Assembly: GCF_003047105.1 (NCBI RefSeq)
Contig: NZ_CP028475.1
Span: forward strand, 1,550,001-1,614,000
Origin: Celeribacter baekdonensis
Lineage (GTDB): Bacteria; Pseudomonadota; Alphaproteobacteria; Rhodobacterales; Rhodobacteraceae
DNA: 64,000 nucleotides
Direction of reading: 5' to 3'
Shown: positions 37,392 through 46,737 of the stretch, piece after piece
How positions within the stretch are numbered: the first letter of the stretch is position 1
How the letters are laid out: the number at the start of each line of letters is the position of its first letter
Notes under the pieces: generated by a model
Told to the model about the DNA's origin: nothing
The model's database searches: none
The model's input: only the letters and a program-made list of their open reading frames with translations
Program-made: the position numbers and the translations under genes

Positions 37392-38060
37392 ATGACAGAC
37401 CACACAAAAGTCGCCCTCATCACCGGCGCATCGCGCGGCCTTGGCTTTTTCCTCGCCGAAGCGCTGGCACCGACCTATCACATCGTCGCCGTGGCCAAGA
37501 CCACGGGCGCGCTCGAAGAGTTGGACGACCGGATCAAAGCCAAAGGCGGCGACGCCACATTGGCGCCGATGGATGTGACCAACCCGGACGCGATGGCGCA
37601 TCTGTGCCGTGGGATTTATGACCGCTGGGGGCATCTTGACCTTTGGGCGCACACGGCGATTTACGCGCAACTGCTGTCGCCCGCCGATCACATCGACCCC
37701 AAAGACTTTGATCGCACCATCGGCACCAATGTGACCGCCACGGGCAAGTTGATGCCGATGATTTCACCGCTCTTGAACATGGCCCCCACCCCCGCCGACG
37801 TGCTGTTTTTCGATGATCCGCATGCGGGCGAGAAATTCTTTGGCGCGTACGGGGCCTCGAAAGCCGCGCAAATCGCTATGGCCAAAAGCTGGCAGGCCGA
37901 GGTCGCACATGTCGAAAAAGCGCCGCGCATTCATGTGCTGTCGCCGCGCCCAATGCCGACCGGCACCCGCGCGCGGTTTTTCCCCGGCGAAGACAAAGCT
38001 CCACTGACCCATCCGCGCGACGAAGCCCCGCGTTTGCTCAAAGAGATCGGGCTACTCTAA
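37392..38060 (+). CDS. Short-chain dehydrogenase/reductase family protein
   Basis: A 222-residue Rossmann protein with the NAD(P) motif TGASRGLGFFLAEAL, D-V-T after strand 3, and the YGASKAAQIAMAKSW active-site segment (Tyr-x3-Lys). The usual catalytic Ser position is in FFDDPHAGEKFFGAYG, where no Ser stands out, so activity may be altered. The C-terminus is shorter than in classical SDRs. The substrate is unknown. Confidence 0.75.
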   Translation: MTDHTKVALITGASRGLGFFLAEALAPTYHIVAVAKTTGALEELDDRIKAKGGDATLAPMDVTNPDAMAHLCRGIYDRWGHLDLWAHTAIYAQLLSPADHIDPKDFDRTIGTNVTATGKLMPMISPLLNMAPTPADVLFFDDPHAGEKFFGAYGASKAAQIAMAKSWQAEVAHVEKAPRIHVLSPRPMPTGTRARFFPGEDKAPLTHPRDEAPRLLKEIGLL

Positions 38061-38082
38061 CGCCTCTGATGACGGCCACGGA

Positions 38083-38484
38083 TTACAAAGGCGCGAACAG
38101 GTCGATTTTGTAGCCATCCGGGTCCGCCACCGTGGCGTAGCGTTGGCCCCAAAACGCGTCCCAAGGGGCGTCCACCACCGCGAACCCGGCGCTTGCAATC
38201 TCACCCGCCACCCGGTCCACCTCGGACGGGGTGGCGCAGAGCATGGCAAAGGCTGAATGGTTCGCAGGTCGTGGTTTGTCCCCGATCAGGGTTTCCGACA
38301 AGCTGGCCGCGTCGATCATCAATCGCACCGACCCCGGCGCTGTGTTGGGTTCAACGTGATCGGTGTTGGTCTCAACGCCCTCGAAATCAAACCCCAATAG
38401 GCGATAAAACGCCACAGAGCGCGCCATGTCAGTGGCGGTCACGGCGATGGCATCAAGCACGGGACGCGGGGCAGCTAAAGACAT
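38083..38484 (-). CDS. VOC (glyoxalase/bleomycin-resistance) family protein
   Basis: A 133-residue paired beta-alpha-beta-beta-beta protein. VLDAIAVTATDMARSVAFYRLLGFDF opens the first half and WGQRYATVADPDGYKIDLFAPL closes the second. The initial metal His of glyoxalase I is replaced (DAIAV), so it is probably not a lactoylglutathione lyase. Substrate unknown. It converges with the SDR gene. Confidence 0.85.
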   Translation of the reverse strand: MSLAAPRPVLDAIAVTATDMARSVAFYRLLGFDFEGVETNTDHVEPNTAPGSVRLMIDAASLSETLIGDKPRPANHSAFAMLCATPSEVDRVAGEIASAGFAVVDAPWDAFWGQRYATVADPDGYKIDLFAPL

Positions 38485-38651
38485 ACTCTCTCCAATTTAC
38501 AAAAAGCGTACCACGGCCCCTTTTGAAATCAGGTTTTTGCCGAAACGCCATAAATATCAGGGCTGCGGCGGGCCACTGACCTTGCCGCGATTCCGAGCCT
38601 GCTTTAAGGAGGAACGGAAGACAAGTGCCATTCAGACCAAAGGGCCCCTCC

Positions 38652-39443
38652 ATGCGCATCCTGATCACCAACGATGACGGCATCAATGCGCCGGGCCTCA
38701 AAACGCTTGAGGCCATCGCCCATACGGTTGCCGGTCCCGAAGGCGAGGTCTGGGTCGTCGCGCCCGCGTTTGAACAATCCGGCGTCGCGCATTGCATTTC
38801 CTATTCCCATCCGACGATGATCACCGAACTTGCCCCGCGCCGCTGGGCCGCCGAAGGCTCGCCTGCCGATTGCGTTTTGGCCGGGCTGCATGACATCTTG
38901 CCCGAACGGCCGGATTTGGTGCTCTCTGGCGTCAACCGGGGCAACAATGCGGGCGAAAACGTGATGTACTCCGGCACGATTGGCGGCGCGATGGAGGCGG
39001 CATTGCAAGGTGTGAAAGCCATCGCCCTGTCGCAATTCTTTGGGCCAAAAAATGCCGGTCTTGAGGATATGTTTGAAAGTGCGGCTCTGCATGGCGCCGA
39101 TGTTGTCACCACATTGCTGACCCAGGCACCCTGGGGGACGGGCGATGATTACTCTTTGTTTTACAACGTGAATTTTCCACCCCTGCCCGCCGCTGAGACC
39201 AAAGGCATCACCATTTGCCGCCAAGGTCGCCGCAACACGCCGGGTTTTGGCATCGAAGGCCAAGTCTCCCCCACCGGGCGGCGGTTTTTGTGGGTCCGTG
39301 GGTCCGAACAATCGGTCGACACCGGCCCCGGCACTGATGTGACGGCCAATTTGTCCGGCCATATTTCGATCACGCCGATGCGTGCCGATCTGACCGCACA
39401 TGACATGCTCAACGGCCTCGCGGCCTTGGAAAAAAGCCTCTGA
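38652..39443 (+). CDS. surE: 5'/3'-nucleotidase SurE
   Basis: A metal-dependent nucleoside monophosphatase linked to stationary survival. It is 263 residues. [15 protein letters not shown] has the metal-binding Asp pair. [25 protein letters not shown] is the signature loop. The start at 38652 skips nine non-conserved upstream codons. The stop overlaps the pcm start by one base, giving the classic surE-pcm pair. Confidence 0.96.
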   Translation: MRILITNDDGINAPGLKTLEAIAHTVAGPEGEVWVVAPAFEQSGVAHCISYSHPTMITELAPRRWAAEGSPADCVLAGLHDILPERPDLVLSGVNRGNNAGENVMYSGTIGGAMEAALQGVKAIALSQFFGPKNAGLEDMFESAALHGADVVTTLLTQAPWGTGDDYSLFYNVNFPPLPAAETKGITICRQGRRNTPGFGIEGQVSPTGRRFLWVRGSEQSVDTGPGTDVTANLSGHISITPMRADLTAHDMLNGLAALEKSL

Positions 39444-40084
39444 TGACCATGAACCCCGAAGCGCAAATGCAGTTCCTCTACACCCTCCGATCCAAGGGGG
39501 TGACCGATGGGCGCACGCTTCAGGCCATGGAAAAAATCGACCGCGGCGGCTTTGTCAAAGGCCTGTTTGCGACCCGTGCCTATGAGGACATGCCGCTGCC
39601 CATCGCCTGCGGCCAAACGATTTCGCAACCCTCCGTGGTTGGCCTGATGACGCAAGCGCTCAATGTGCAACCGCGCGACAAGGTGTTGGAAGTGGGCACA
39701 GGCTCCGGCTATCAAGCCGCGATCCTCAGCCAACTGGCCCGCCGCGTTTATACCGTGGATCGCTACCTGCGCCTTGTGCGCGAAGCTCAGGTGGTGTTTG
39801 ACAGCCTCGGCATCGTCAACATCACCGCAATGGCCATTGATGGCAGCCATGGCTTGCCTGACCAGGCACCGTTTGATCGCATTCTTGTGACCGCCGCCGC
39901 AGAGGACCCTCCCGGCCCGCTCTTGGCGCAGCTCAAAACAGGCGGTATCATGGTTTTACCGGTGGGGCAGTCGGACACGGTCCAAAGCCTTATCAAAGTG
40001 ACACGCACCGAAACGGGGTTTGACTATGAAGAACTCCGCTCTGTGCGCTTTGTGCCCCTCGTCGAGGGGATGGGCCAAGAGTAA
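39443..40084 (+). CDS. pcm: Protein-L-isoaspartate O-methyltransferase
   Basis: Repairs isoaspartyl residues with SAM. It is 213 residues. [25 protein letters not shown] and the SAM motif [19 protein letters not shown] are family signatures. [14 protein letters not shown] is the post-motif region. It is translationally coupled to surE. A LysM/LytM lipoprotein follows, the same order as surE-pcm-nlpD in other bacteria. Confidence 0.96.
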   Translation: MTMNPEAQMQFLYTLRSKGVTDGRTLQAMEKIDRGGFVKGLFATRAYEDMPLPIACGQTISQPSVVGLMTQALNVQPRDKVLEVGTGSGYQAAILSQLARRVYTVDRYLRLVREAQVVFDSLGIVNITAMAIDGSHGLPDQAPFDRILVTAAAEDPPGPLLAQLKTGGIMVLPVGQSDTVQSLIKVTRTETGFDYEELRSVRFVPLVEGMGQE

Positions 40085-40189
40085 TGAGGCCAACAGTGAA
40101 CGAGCCCTCCGATCAAGAGGGGGTGACAGGGGCGGCCAGGGGGCCAATCTCCAACAGAGGGCAAAGCCCAAGGATTTGAGGACAGAGCC

Positions 40190-41385
40190 ATGACGATTTC
40201 ATCTATGGTACAGATGCGTGGACAGGCGCAAAACGGCATGCGGGCGATTTTGCTGGGATCAGCGCTTTTGGCGCTCACAGCCTGTGACAAACCGCTCGAT
40301 TTTGATATGCGCGGCATCACCGATGCCTTTTCGACGGCACCCGCCGCCAATGAGGCCAGAACAGCCGCCAAACCTGTGCCAAATGCGCAGGGCGTGATTT
40401 CCTATCCGAATTACCAAGTGGTCGTGGCCAAACGCGGCGACACTATGGCCTCTGTGGCCGCGCGTGTTGGCCTGCCCGCCGCTGAATTGGCCCGCTACAA
40501 CGGCATCAGCGACGACGTCACCCTGCGCCCCGGCGAAGTGATCGCCCTGCCCCGCCGTGTCGGCGAAGGCCAGTCCGCCGTGACCCCAACCGGCACCATC
40601 GCCACGGGCGAGCGCATCGACATTGCGGCTTTGGCAGATGAGGCCATCACCGATGCCGAAACCAAAACATCCCCCACGCCGATTGCGCAGAGCACCCCCT
40701 CCGAACCAGTGGCTGGTATGGAACCGATCCGGCACCAAGTTCAGCGCGGCGAAACCGCCTATTCCATCGCCCGCAAATATGGCGTGTCGGTGCGCGCGTT
40801 GGCCGATTGGAATGGGCTTGGCTCAGACCTTGCCGTCACGGAGGGCCGCTACCTTTTGATCCCGGTCAAAACCTCTGATGGCGTCTCCGCAGCCGCCACC
40901 ACGACCGAACCCGGCAAAGGGTCGGCCACCCCCACGCCGCCTTCGGCCGCAGCCCCCTGCCCGATCCAGACTTGGCCAAACCGGCCCCTGCGGTCACCAA
41001 ACCGGCAGCGGACCTTGGCGCGACCCAGACCTCGACATCCGAAATGGCCAAACCGGTTTCCGGTGCGATCATCCGTGATTACGACAAGACCAAATCGAAA
41101 TTCATCCTGTTTTCCGCCCCCGCAGGCACGCCCGTAAAAGCGGCCAAGGACGGCACGGTCAAATTGATCTCGACCAACGCCGATGGGGTAAAAATCATGG
41201 TGGTCGATCACGGCGATGGCCTTCAAACCGCCTATAGCTTTATCGACAGCATTTCGGTGAAAAAAGGCGACAGCGTCAAACGCGGTCAAACCATCGCCAA
41301 GGTGACAGCCAACGAGTTTAACGCATTGCAATTCATGGTCTTTAAGGGCACGCAAACCGTTGATCCGACGCCCTATCTGAACTGA
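40190..41385 (+). pseudogene. LysM and LytM (M23-like) lipoprotein, NlpD type, one frameshift
   Basis: The first frame has a lipoprotein signal (ALLALTAC), two LysM modules (YQVVVAKRGDTMASVAARVG and HQVQRGETAYSIARKYG), then a proline-rich linker. The break is in the C5 run 40953-40957. One added C gives AAPLPDPDLAKPAPAVTKPA and enters the LytM domain (ILFSAPAGTPVKAAKDGTV to the end). The zinc ligands of active M23 peptidases (H-x3-D, H-x-H) are absent, as in the amidase activators EnvC and NlpD. It is about 398 residues when restored, and probably regulates septal peptidoglycan cleavage from the outer membrane. Confidence 0.85.
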
Positions 41386-41421
41386 CCGGGTGAGCGTTTC
41401 TCACCGTGCATAAACCAAACA

Positions 41422-41455
41422 GGCCGCGCAGAGAGAGGCGCGGCCCGTTTCGCTT
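41422..41455 (+). terminator. Probable terminator of the surE-pcm-lipoprotein unit
   Basis: GGCCGCGC (41422-41429) pairs with GCGCGGCC (41438-41445), loop AGAGAGAG, followed by CGTTTCGCTT. The T-run is imperfect. Confidence 0.5.
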
Positions 41456-41511
41456 AGGCCCAAACGGCAGCACCGATGCCCCATGCGTATTCCCGAGAGG
41501 TAAAGGCTCGC

Positions 41512-42354
41512 TTACCCAAGCGCAACGCCTGTGCGCCCGGCCAAATCGGTGAAATACTGCCACGCCACCCGACCAGAGCGCGCGCCGCGCGTGGCTTGCC
41601 ATTCAACGGCCTCTGCGCGCAGCGTATCGTCGTCAATCTCGACCCCATAGGCATCGCAATAGCCCCGGATCATCGTCAAATATTCATCCTGCGAACAGGG
41701 ATGGAAGCCCAGCCAGAGACCAAAGCGATCCGAAAGCGAGACCTTTTCCTCCACGGCCTCTGAGGGGTTGATGGCCGAAGAGCGTTCGTTTTCAATCATA
41801 TCGCGCGGCATCAGGTGGCGGCGATTAGAGGTGGCATAGAACAACACATTGTCCGGGCGGCCCTCAATGCCACCATCCAACACGGCTTTGAGCGATTTGT
41901 AATGCTCATCATCATGACTAAAGGACAGATCGTCACAAAACAGCAAAAACCGATGCTCAGAGCCGCGCAAAAGCGCCAGCAACCGCGAGACAGAGCCAAG
42001 ATCTTCGCGCTGCATTTCGACGATTTTAAGGTCCAATCCACCAGCCACCACAGCCGCATGAACCGACTTCACCAGCGAAGATTTCCCCATCCCCCGTGCG
42101 CCCCACAACAGCGCGTTGTTGGCCGATAGGCCGCGCGCGAATTGGCGGGTGTTCTCAAGCAAAGTGTCACGCGGCCGATCCACGCCGACGAGCAGCGACA
42201 AATCGACCCGCGACACGTTTTGAACCGGCATCAACGCGTCCGGTTCTGTGTGCCAAACATAGGCATCGGCCGTTTCGAAATCCGGGGCGGCCAAGGGCGC
42301 GGGGGCCATGCGCTCCAAGGCCTCCGCAATCCGTTTGAGGGTCTTTTTGCTCAT
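41512..42354 (-). CDS. DUF815 family AAA ATPase
   Basis: A 280-residue P-loop ATPase with Walker A WGARGMGKSSLVK and Walker B RFLLFCDDLSF, and NVLFYATSNRRHLMPRDM as sensor region. The family is widespread beside tat and ser genes in Rhodobacteraceae and its role is undefined. It lies 11 bases downstream of tatC on the same strand. Confidence 0.85.
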   Translation of the reverse strand: MSKKTLKRIAEALERMAPAPLAAPDFETADAYVWHTEPDALMPVQNVSRVDLSLLVGVDRPRDTLLENTRQFARGLSANNALLWGARGMGKSSLVKSVHAAVVAGGLDLKIVEMQREDLGSVSRLLALLRGSEHRFLLFCDDLSFSHDDEHYKSLKAVLDGGIEGRPDNVLFYATSNRRHLMPRDMIENERSSAINPSEAVEEKVSLSDRFGLWLGFHPCSQDEYLTMIRGYCDAYGVEIDDDTLRAEAVEWQATRGARSGRVAWQYFTDLAGRTGVALG

Positions 42355-42365
42355 GGAAACCTCAT

Positions 42366-43259
42366 TTATTTATCGTCGTCAAACTCGCCGAACAGATCTT
42401 CATCCTCGTCCAACACGCCTGCGGCGCGCAGCTCTTCGGTGCGTTTCTTTTCAACACGGGCGACGAGGAAGATGGAGATTTCGTAAAGCCCGTAGACCAC
42501 GACGAACAAGATCAATTGCGTCGTCACATCCGGCGGCGTGACCAAGGCGGCAACGGTCAAAATGCCCACGACCGCATATTTGCGGGTCGAACGCAGGCCG
42601 TGCGCCGTGGCCAATCCGGCCTTGCCCATCAGGGTCAACAGCACCGGAAGCTGAAAACACAGCCCAAAGGCCACGATCATTTTCAACGTGATATCAAGGC
42701 TCTCATTCACCTTACCGTTGAAGACGATGTCGATGCCTGTGTCCTTGGTCGCGGTCGCCACATCGCCACCATTGGCCACAAGCGCGCCAACAAAGGAGGG
42801 CAGATCGGCAAAGCCCAAAAAGAACGTCATCGCCAGCGGCACAACCACATATTGCGCGAAGGCTGCGCCCATGAGGAACAACACCGGGGAGGCGATGAGA
42901 AAAGGCAAAAACGCATTCTTTTCATTGCGATACAGCCCCGGCGCGACAAAGCGCCAAAGTTGATAGGCGATCACCGGGAAAGACAGCGCCAACCCGCCAA
43001 CCATGGAGATACGGATCAGGGTAAAGAAATATTCCTGTGGTGCTGTGTATTGCATCACCGGGTTCGGATTGCCCAAGGCGCGCATGGATTTTTCGATCGG
43101 GATCAGCAGGAAATCAAGGATCGGACTGGCCACGGCAAAACAGATCACCATGCCAACGACAAAGGCCAAAGCCGCCCGGATCAACCGGGTGCGCAACTCG
43201 GCCAGATGTTCGATCAACGGTGCGGAGCTGTCTTCGATATCGCTGTCAGTGTGGCTCAT
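42366..43259 (-). CDS. tatC: Twin-arginine translocase subunit TatC
   Basis: The six-helix receptor that binds twin-arginine signal peptides. It is 297 residues. The N-terminal APLIEHLAELRTRLIRA, the Pro-rich QEYFFTLIRISMVGGLALSFPVIAYQLWRFVAPGLYRNEKN and VTPPDVTTQLILFV are diagnostic. There is an acidic C-terminal tail. The start overlaps the tatB stop by 4 bases. Confidence 0.97.
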   Translation of the reverse strand: MSHTDSDIEDSSAPLIEHLAELRTRLIRAALAFVVGMVICFAVASPILDFLLIPIEKSMRALGNPNPVMQYTAPQEYFFTLIRISMVGGLALSFPVIAYQLWRFVAPGLYRNEKNAFLPFLIASPVLFLMGAAFAQYVVVPLAMTFFLGFADLPSFVGALVANGGDVATATKDTGIDIVFNGKVNESLDITLKMIVAFGLCFQLPVLLTLMGKAGLATAHGLRSTRKYAVVGILTVAALVTPPDVTTQLILFVVVYGLYEISIFLVARVEKKRTEELRAAGVLDEDEDLFGEFDDDK

Positions 43260-43993
43260 GCCTCGCCCTCATTCGATGCGGTCGTCTTGGCCGGCTTGGC
43301 GGTTTTGGCCGCGGCTTTTTTAGGGGCGGCTTTGGAGGTCGCTGGCTTTTTTGCTGTTGCGGGTTTGGCCGCAGTTGGCTTGGCCGTCCCTTTGGCCGCC
43401 GTCGCCTTAGCTGTTGGCTTCTTCGCGGCGGGTTTCTTTGCGGCGGGTGTCTTCGTTGCCGCTGTCTTCGTTGCCGGTGTCTTCGTTGCCGGTGTCTTCA
43501 CCGCAGCCGCGGTCACGGGAGCCGCAACAGCCTTTGCCTCAGCCGCCTCAGCCGCTTTGCGTTCGGTCGCTTTCTTTGCCGCATTCTCCGAGATTTTCTT
43601 GGCCATATCGGCCCGTTCGGGGCTGAGTTCATCCTTTTGCAACGCCGTCGTTTTTGGCGCAGCCTTGCCATCGGAGGCCTTCATCGGGTCCCATTTTTCA
43701 AAGGTCGATGCCGCCTCATTGAGCTTGTCCAACCCGAATTTCTTTGGGTTTGTCGCACCTTTGAAGGCGTCCGACGCCTCTTTGAGCCCAGTCTCATCGG
43801 CAGCACTTTCCATCGCCCGCGAAAACTCCCGCGCCATGGATTTGGCCCGCGCCGTGAACCGTCCGAGCGTTCGGAACATCCCCGGCAGGTCCTTTGGGCC
43901 GACGACGATCAACGCCACGACCCCGATGACCAAAAGTTCTGACATGCCCATGTCAAAGAAGAGCGGAATGGACGGCATCACGATAGCACTCAT
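43256..43993 (-). CDS. tatB: Twin-arginine translocase subunit TatB with a long Lys/Ala tail
   Basis: A single N-terminal helix with the TatB signature FFDMGMSELLVIGVVALIVVGPKDLPGMFRTLGRF, then an amphipathic helix. The last 100 residues are an Ala/Lys/Thr/Pro tail with repeats such as KTPATKTPATKTAATK, like histone H1 tails and far longer than in E. coli TatB. AAGG lies nine bases from the ATG at 43993. An ATG at 43978 (MPSIPLFF) is an alternative. It partners TatC in signal recognition. Confidence 0.93.
   Translation of the reverse strand: MSAIVMPSIPLFFDMGMSELLVIGVVALIVVGPKDLPGMFRTLGRFTARAKSMAREFSRAMESAADETGLKEASDAFKGATNPKKFGLDKLNEAASTFEKWDPMKASDGKAAPKTTALQKDELSPERADMAKKISENAAKKATERKAAEAAEAKAVAAPVTAAAVKTPATKTPATKTAATKTPAAKKPAAKKPTAKATAAKGTAKPTAAKPATAKKPATSKAAPKKAAAKTAKPAKTTASNEGEA
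43446..43505 (+). repeat. 15-bp tandem repeat within tatB
   Basis: Three near-identical units of GGTGTCTTCGTTGCC (43446-43490; the second unit has one change) plus a diverged fourth unit. On the coding strand each unit adds a five-residue step of the Lys/Ala/Thr tail. The copy number could vary without a frameshift. Confidence 0.75.
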
Positions 43994-44099
43994 GCGCACA
44001 CGCCTTTTTCACAAAAACCCAAAAGAAGCGGATCGTCCTGGCGCACACGCGCGACCCAGATCCGGCGAAGGCGAGACAGGTCTCGCCCAAAGACAGGGC

Positions 44100-44315
44100 T
44101 TAGACCTTGTCTTTTTCTTCTTCGGGCGTGACGTCTTTGGCGACCTGTGCGGCCTCGTCTTCGATCTCTTTGGTGCCTTCAGAGACGCCTTTTTTGAAAG
44201 ACGTGATGCCTTTGCCGACTTCGCCCATCAGGCCGGAAATCTTGCCTCGGCCAAACAGGACCAAAACGACGACAGCGATAAGCAGGAGGCCGGGAAGGCC
44301 GATATTGTTGAGCAT
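44100..44315 (-). CDS. tatA: Twin-arginine translocase subunit TatA
   Basis: The pore-forming Tat subunit, 71 residues. The N-terminal helix [39 protein letters not shown] has the FGRGK hinge and amphipathic helix. GGAG lies six bases before the ATG at 44315, which fixes the start (four codons inside the longest frame). It lies first in the tatABC order, about 100 bases before tatB. Confidence 0.95.
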   Translation of the reverse strand: MLNNIGLPGLLLIAVVVLVLFGRGKISGLMGEVGKGITSFKKGVSEGTKEIEDEAAQVAKDVTPEEEKDKV

Positions 44316-44531
44316 GTGGTTCTCCATCGGTGCGGGCGATGCGCCCGGTGATCAAATCTCGCGAGGATTAGGATTAGGCAGCTCTGCGGCCGAGGAAAAG
44401 GCCAAAACGACGGATTCCCCCCCGATGCACAACATTGGCGCGGTGGGCGGGGGTGGAAAAACGCTACTGACAGGTTTATGTCAGTTGAAACAGCCCATGG
44501 TGACGGTGTTGAAACTCGAATCGGAGACATC

Positions 44532-44858
44532 ATGTCTGATATTCAAATCATTGAAACTGTTACCTTCCGCACCCTTGCCGGGGTGAGCGACACCGCTCTC
44601 ACAACGGTGGCCAAGGGCCTGGACGTCTATCTGGATCGGTGCGAGGGCTTTCGCGCCCGCACCCTGTACAAAGATGCAGGCGGGCTTTGGCATGAACACT
44701 ATGTCTGGGCCAATGAGGCGGCTGCCAAGGCGGCGGATGCCGGATTTATGGCCGCCCCTGAGGCACAGGCGTTCATGGCGCTGGTGGACCGTGACACGGT
44801 GATCATGGGCCACGCCCCGATCACCCTTGCGCGCATCTCCTCGCCTGAGGCGGCATAA
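44532..44858 (+). CDS. Small protein, probable dimeric alpha-beta barrel
   Basis: A 108-residue protein. MSDIQIIETVTFRTLAGVSD, GFRARTLYKDAGGLWHEHYVWANEAAAKAAD and FMALVDRDTVIMGHAPI follow the pattern of stress-responsive or monooxygenase-like dimeric alpha-beta barrels. It is separated by only 2 bases from a WYL-type regulator gene, so the regulator probably controls or senses the same condition. The exact function is unknown. Confidence 0.6.
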   Translation: MSDIQIIETVTFRTLAGVSDTALTTVAKGLDVYLDRCEGFRARTLYKDAGGLWHEHYVWANEAAAKAADAGFMAAPEAQAFMALVDRDTVIMGHAPITLARISSPEAA

Positions 44859-44860
44859 AC

Positions 44861-45571
44861 ATGGCAGGCGGTCGCAAACAAACCGGTATCCGGCGCAGCG
44901 ACCGCCTGTTTGATCTCATTCAAATTCTACGCGACGGACAGCTCCACAAAGGCCATGAATTGGCCGCAAAACTTGAGGTCTCTGAACGCACGATTTGGCG
45001 CGACATGGCCACGCTGCGCGCCTCGGGTGTGCCCGTCGAAGGCGAGCGCGGTGTGGGCTACATGGTCACCTCTCCGATCACCTTGCCGCCGATGAACCTA
45101 AGCATGGGAGAATTGGAGGCGCTGCATTTGGCAGTGGCGATTTTGAGCGAGGCGACCGACCCGGAACTGGCGCGAAACGCCCAAAGCCTTGCGGCCAAGA
45201 TCGACGCCGTATTGCCCGAAAACTCCGGCCCGCCCAGTGCGGGTTGGGGCTTTGCCGTGTTTCCCTTTGCCGATGCCGCCGCCGGATTTCGCCATATGCC
45301 CGGATTGCGTGAGGCGGTGCGGGAGAAAAAGCGGCTGCGGATCACCTACAACGCCCTTGACGATCAGACCAGCACCCGCGTCATCCGCCCGCTTCAGCTT
45401 GAATATTGGGGCCGGGTTTGGACCCTGTCGGCGTGGTGTGAAACGCGGCAGGATTTTCGGGTGTTTCGGGTGGATCGGATTGAACGGGTGATCGACACCG
45501 GCGCGCGGTTCGTCGATGAGCCGGGGAAAACGCTTGCAGCGTTTATCGCCCTGCAAAAGGCCAAATGTTAA
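44861..45571 (+). CDS. HTH and WYL domain transcriptional regulator (YafY/DeoR-like)
   Basis: A 236-residue regulator. The N-terminal winged helix is SDRLFDLIQILRDGQLHKGHELAAKLEVSERTIWRDMATLRASGVPVEGERGVGYMV. The C-terminal WYL-type ligand domain contains ITYNALDDQTSTRVIRPLQLEYWGRVWTLSAWCETRQDFRVFRVDRI. WYL domains sense small ligands or nucleic acid. It lies 2 bases behind the small alpha-beta protein and is likely co-transcribed with it. Confidence 0.88.
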   Translation: MAGGRKQTGIRRSDRLFDLIQILRDGQLHKGHELAAKLEVSERTIWRDMATLRASGVPVEGERGVGYMVTSPITLPPMNLSMGELEALHLAVAILSEATDPELARNAQSLAAKIDAVLPENSGPPSAGWGFAVFPFADAAAGFRHMPGLREAVREKKRLRITYNALDDQTSTRVIRPLQLEYWGRVWTLSAWCETRQDFRVFRVDRIERVIDTGARFVDEPGKTLAAFIALQKAKC

Positions 45572-45578
45572 CCAAATA

Positions 45579-46669
45579 TTAGGAGGCGACCGGGAAGACG
45601 AAACACCGATCCCGGCGCATCATCAGCCACATCGGCGTGCCCGGTTTGGGCAAAAACACCGAGGGCACCGTGGCTTTCAACATCGAGCCGTCAAAATCCA
45701 TCCGAAATTCCACAAGGCTCTCCCGCCCCATGAACCGAGCACGTTCGACAATGGCGCGCGCGGGTGCGCCGTCTTGTGGCGTGGGATTGGGGCCGCGCCC
45801 GTCGCGATCAAAGTCGATGCGCAGGTGTTGTGGCCGAATGACAATCTCAACCTCTGTGCCATCCGGGCGCGGTGGACACAGGAATTCGCCAAAGGCGGTG
45901 GTCACGGCCATATTGCGCACCTTGCCGTGGATCACATTGATGTCGCTAAAAAACGCGGCCGCCTGACGGTCGACCGGAGCGTTGTAAATATTATAGGGCG
46001 CGCCTTGCTGGACGATCTTGCCGTCCCGCATCAGGGCGATTTCATCGGCCATCCGCATCGCCTCATGTGGCTCGTGGGTGACCAGAAGCACCGCGGTGTT
46101 TTCGGCCTTGAGAACATCCAGAGTGCTGTCGCGGATCTCGTCTTTGAGGCGCTCATCAAGGCCGGAAAACGGCTCATCCATCAACATGATCGACGGGCGT
46201 GGCGCCAGCGCCCGCGCCAAGGCGATCCGTTGCTGTTCGCCCCCGATAATTCATGTGGGTATTTGTCGATCGCGCGCAAAAGATCGACCTTTTCAAGCAA
46301 TTCACGCACCCGCGCTCTTTTGCTCGATTTGTCGCCTTTTAACCCAAAGGCGATGTTGTCTTTGACCGACAAATGCGGGAAAAGTGCAAAGTCTTGGAAC
46401 ATCAAACCGATAGAACGCCGCTCGGGCGGCACTCGAAACCGGGTGTCACAGACCAAGTTCCCATCGACATAAATTTCGCCCGTATTCTGCATATCGACCC
46501 CCGCGATGATCCGCAGCGTCGTCGATTTGCCGCACCCAGAGGGGCCCAAAAGACAGGTCACCTGCCCCGGCATAACCGTGAGCGACACGTCAGACACCAC
46601 CTCGCGCCCCTCAAAGGTGCGGGTGATGTTGCGGATTTCTAACCGGGGGGTGGTCACGGGATCAGTCAC
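45579..46669 (-). pseudogene. ABC transporter ATP-binding protein (FbpC/PotA-like), one frameshift
   Basis: The first frame has Walker A LLGPSGCGKSTTLR and the Q-loop FQDFALFPHLSV, then breaks after HELSG. The second frame continues with the end of the signature (ALARALAPRPSIMLMDEPFSGLDERL), the H-loop TALLVTHEPHEA and a C-terminal TOBE domain. The break is in the G5 run (complement of 46240-46244). One added G restores ELSGGEQQRIALARALA. Restored length is 363 residues. The closest match in type is an iron or polyamine importer ATPase. A permease of matching type lies at 12.8-14.5 kb, so the two could form one transporter. Confidence 0.85.
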
Positions 46670-46737
46670 AGGGTCAATTGCGCATTTTGGGTTTGTCTGA
46701 CGAAAATTCTAAGATTCTCTATCAGCCCAAACCCGCC

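Noticed and set aside
42516..44351. A 611-codon plus-strand frame opposite tatCBA
   Set aside because: It mirrors the tat genes and the repetitive tatB tail. No independent start site or homology is visible.
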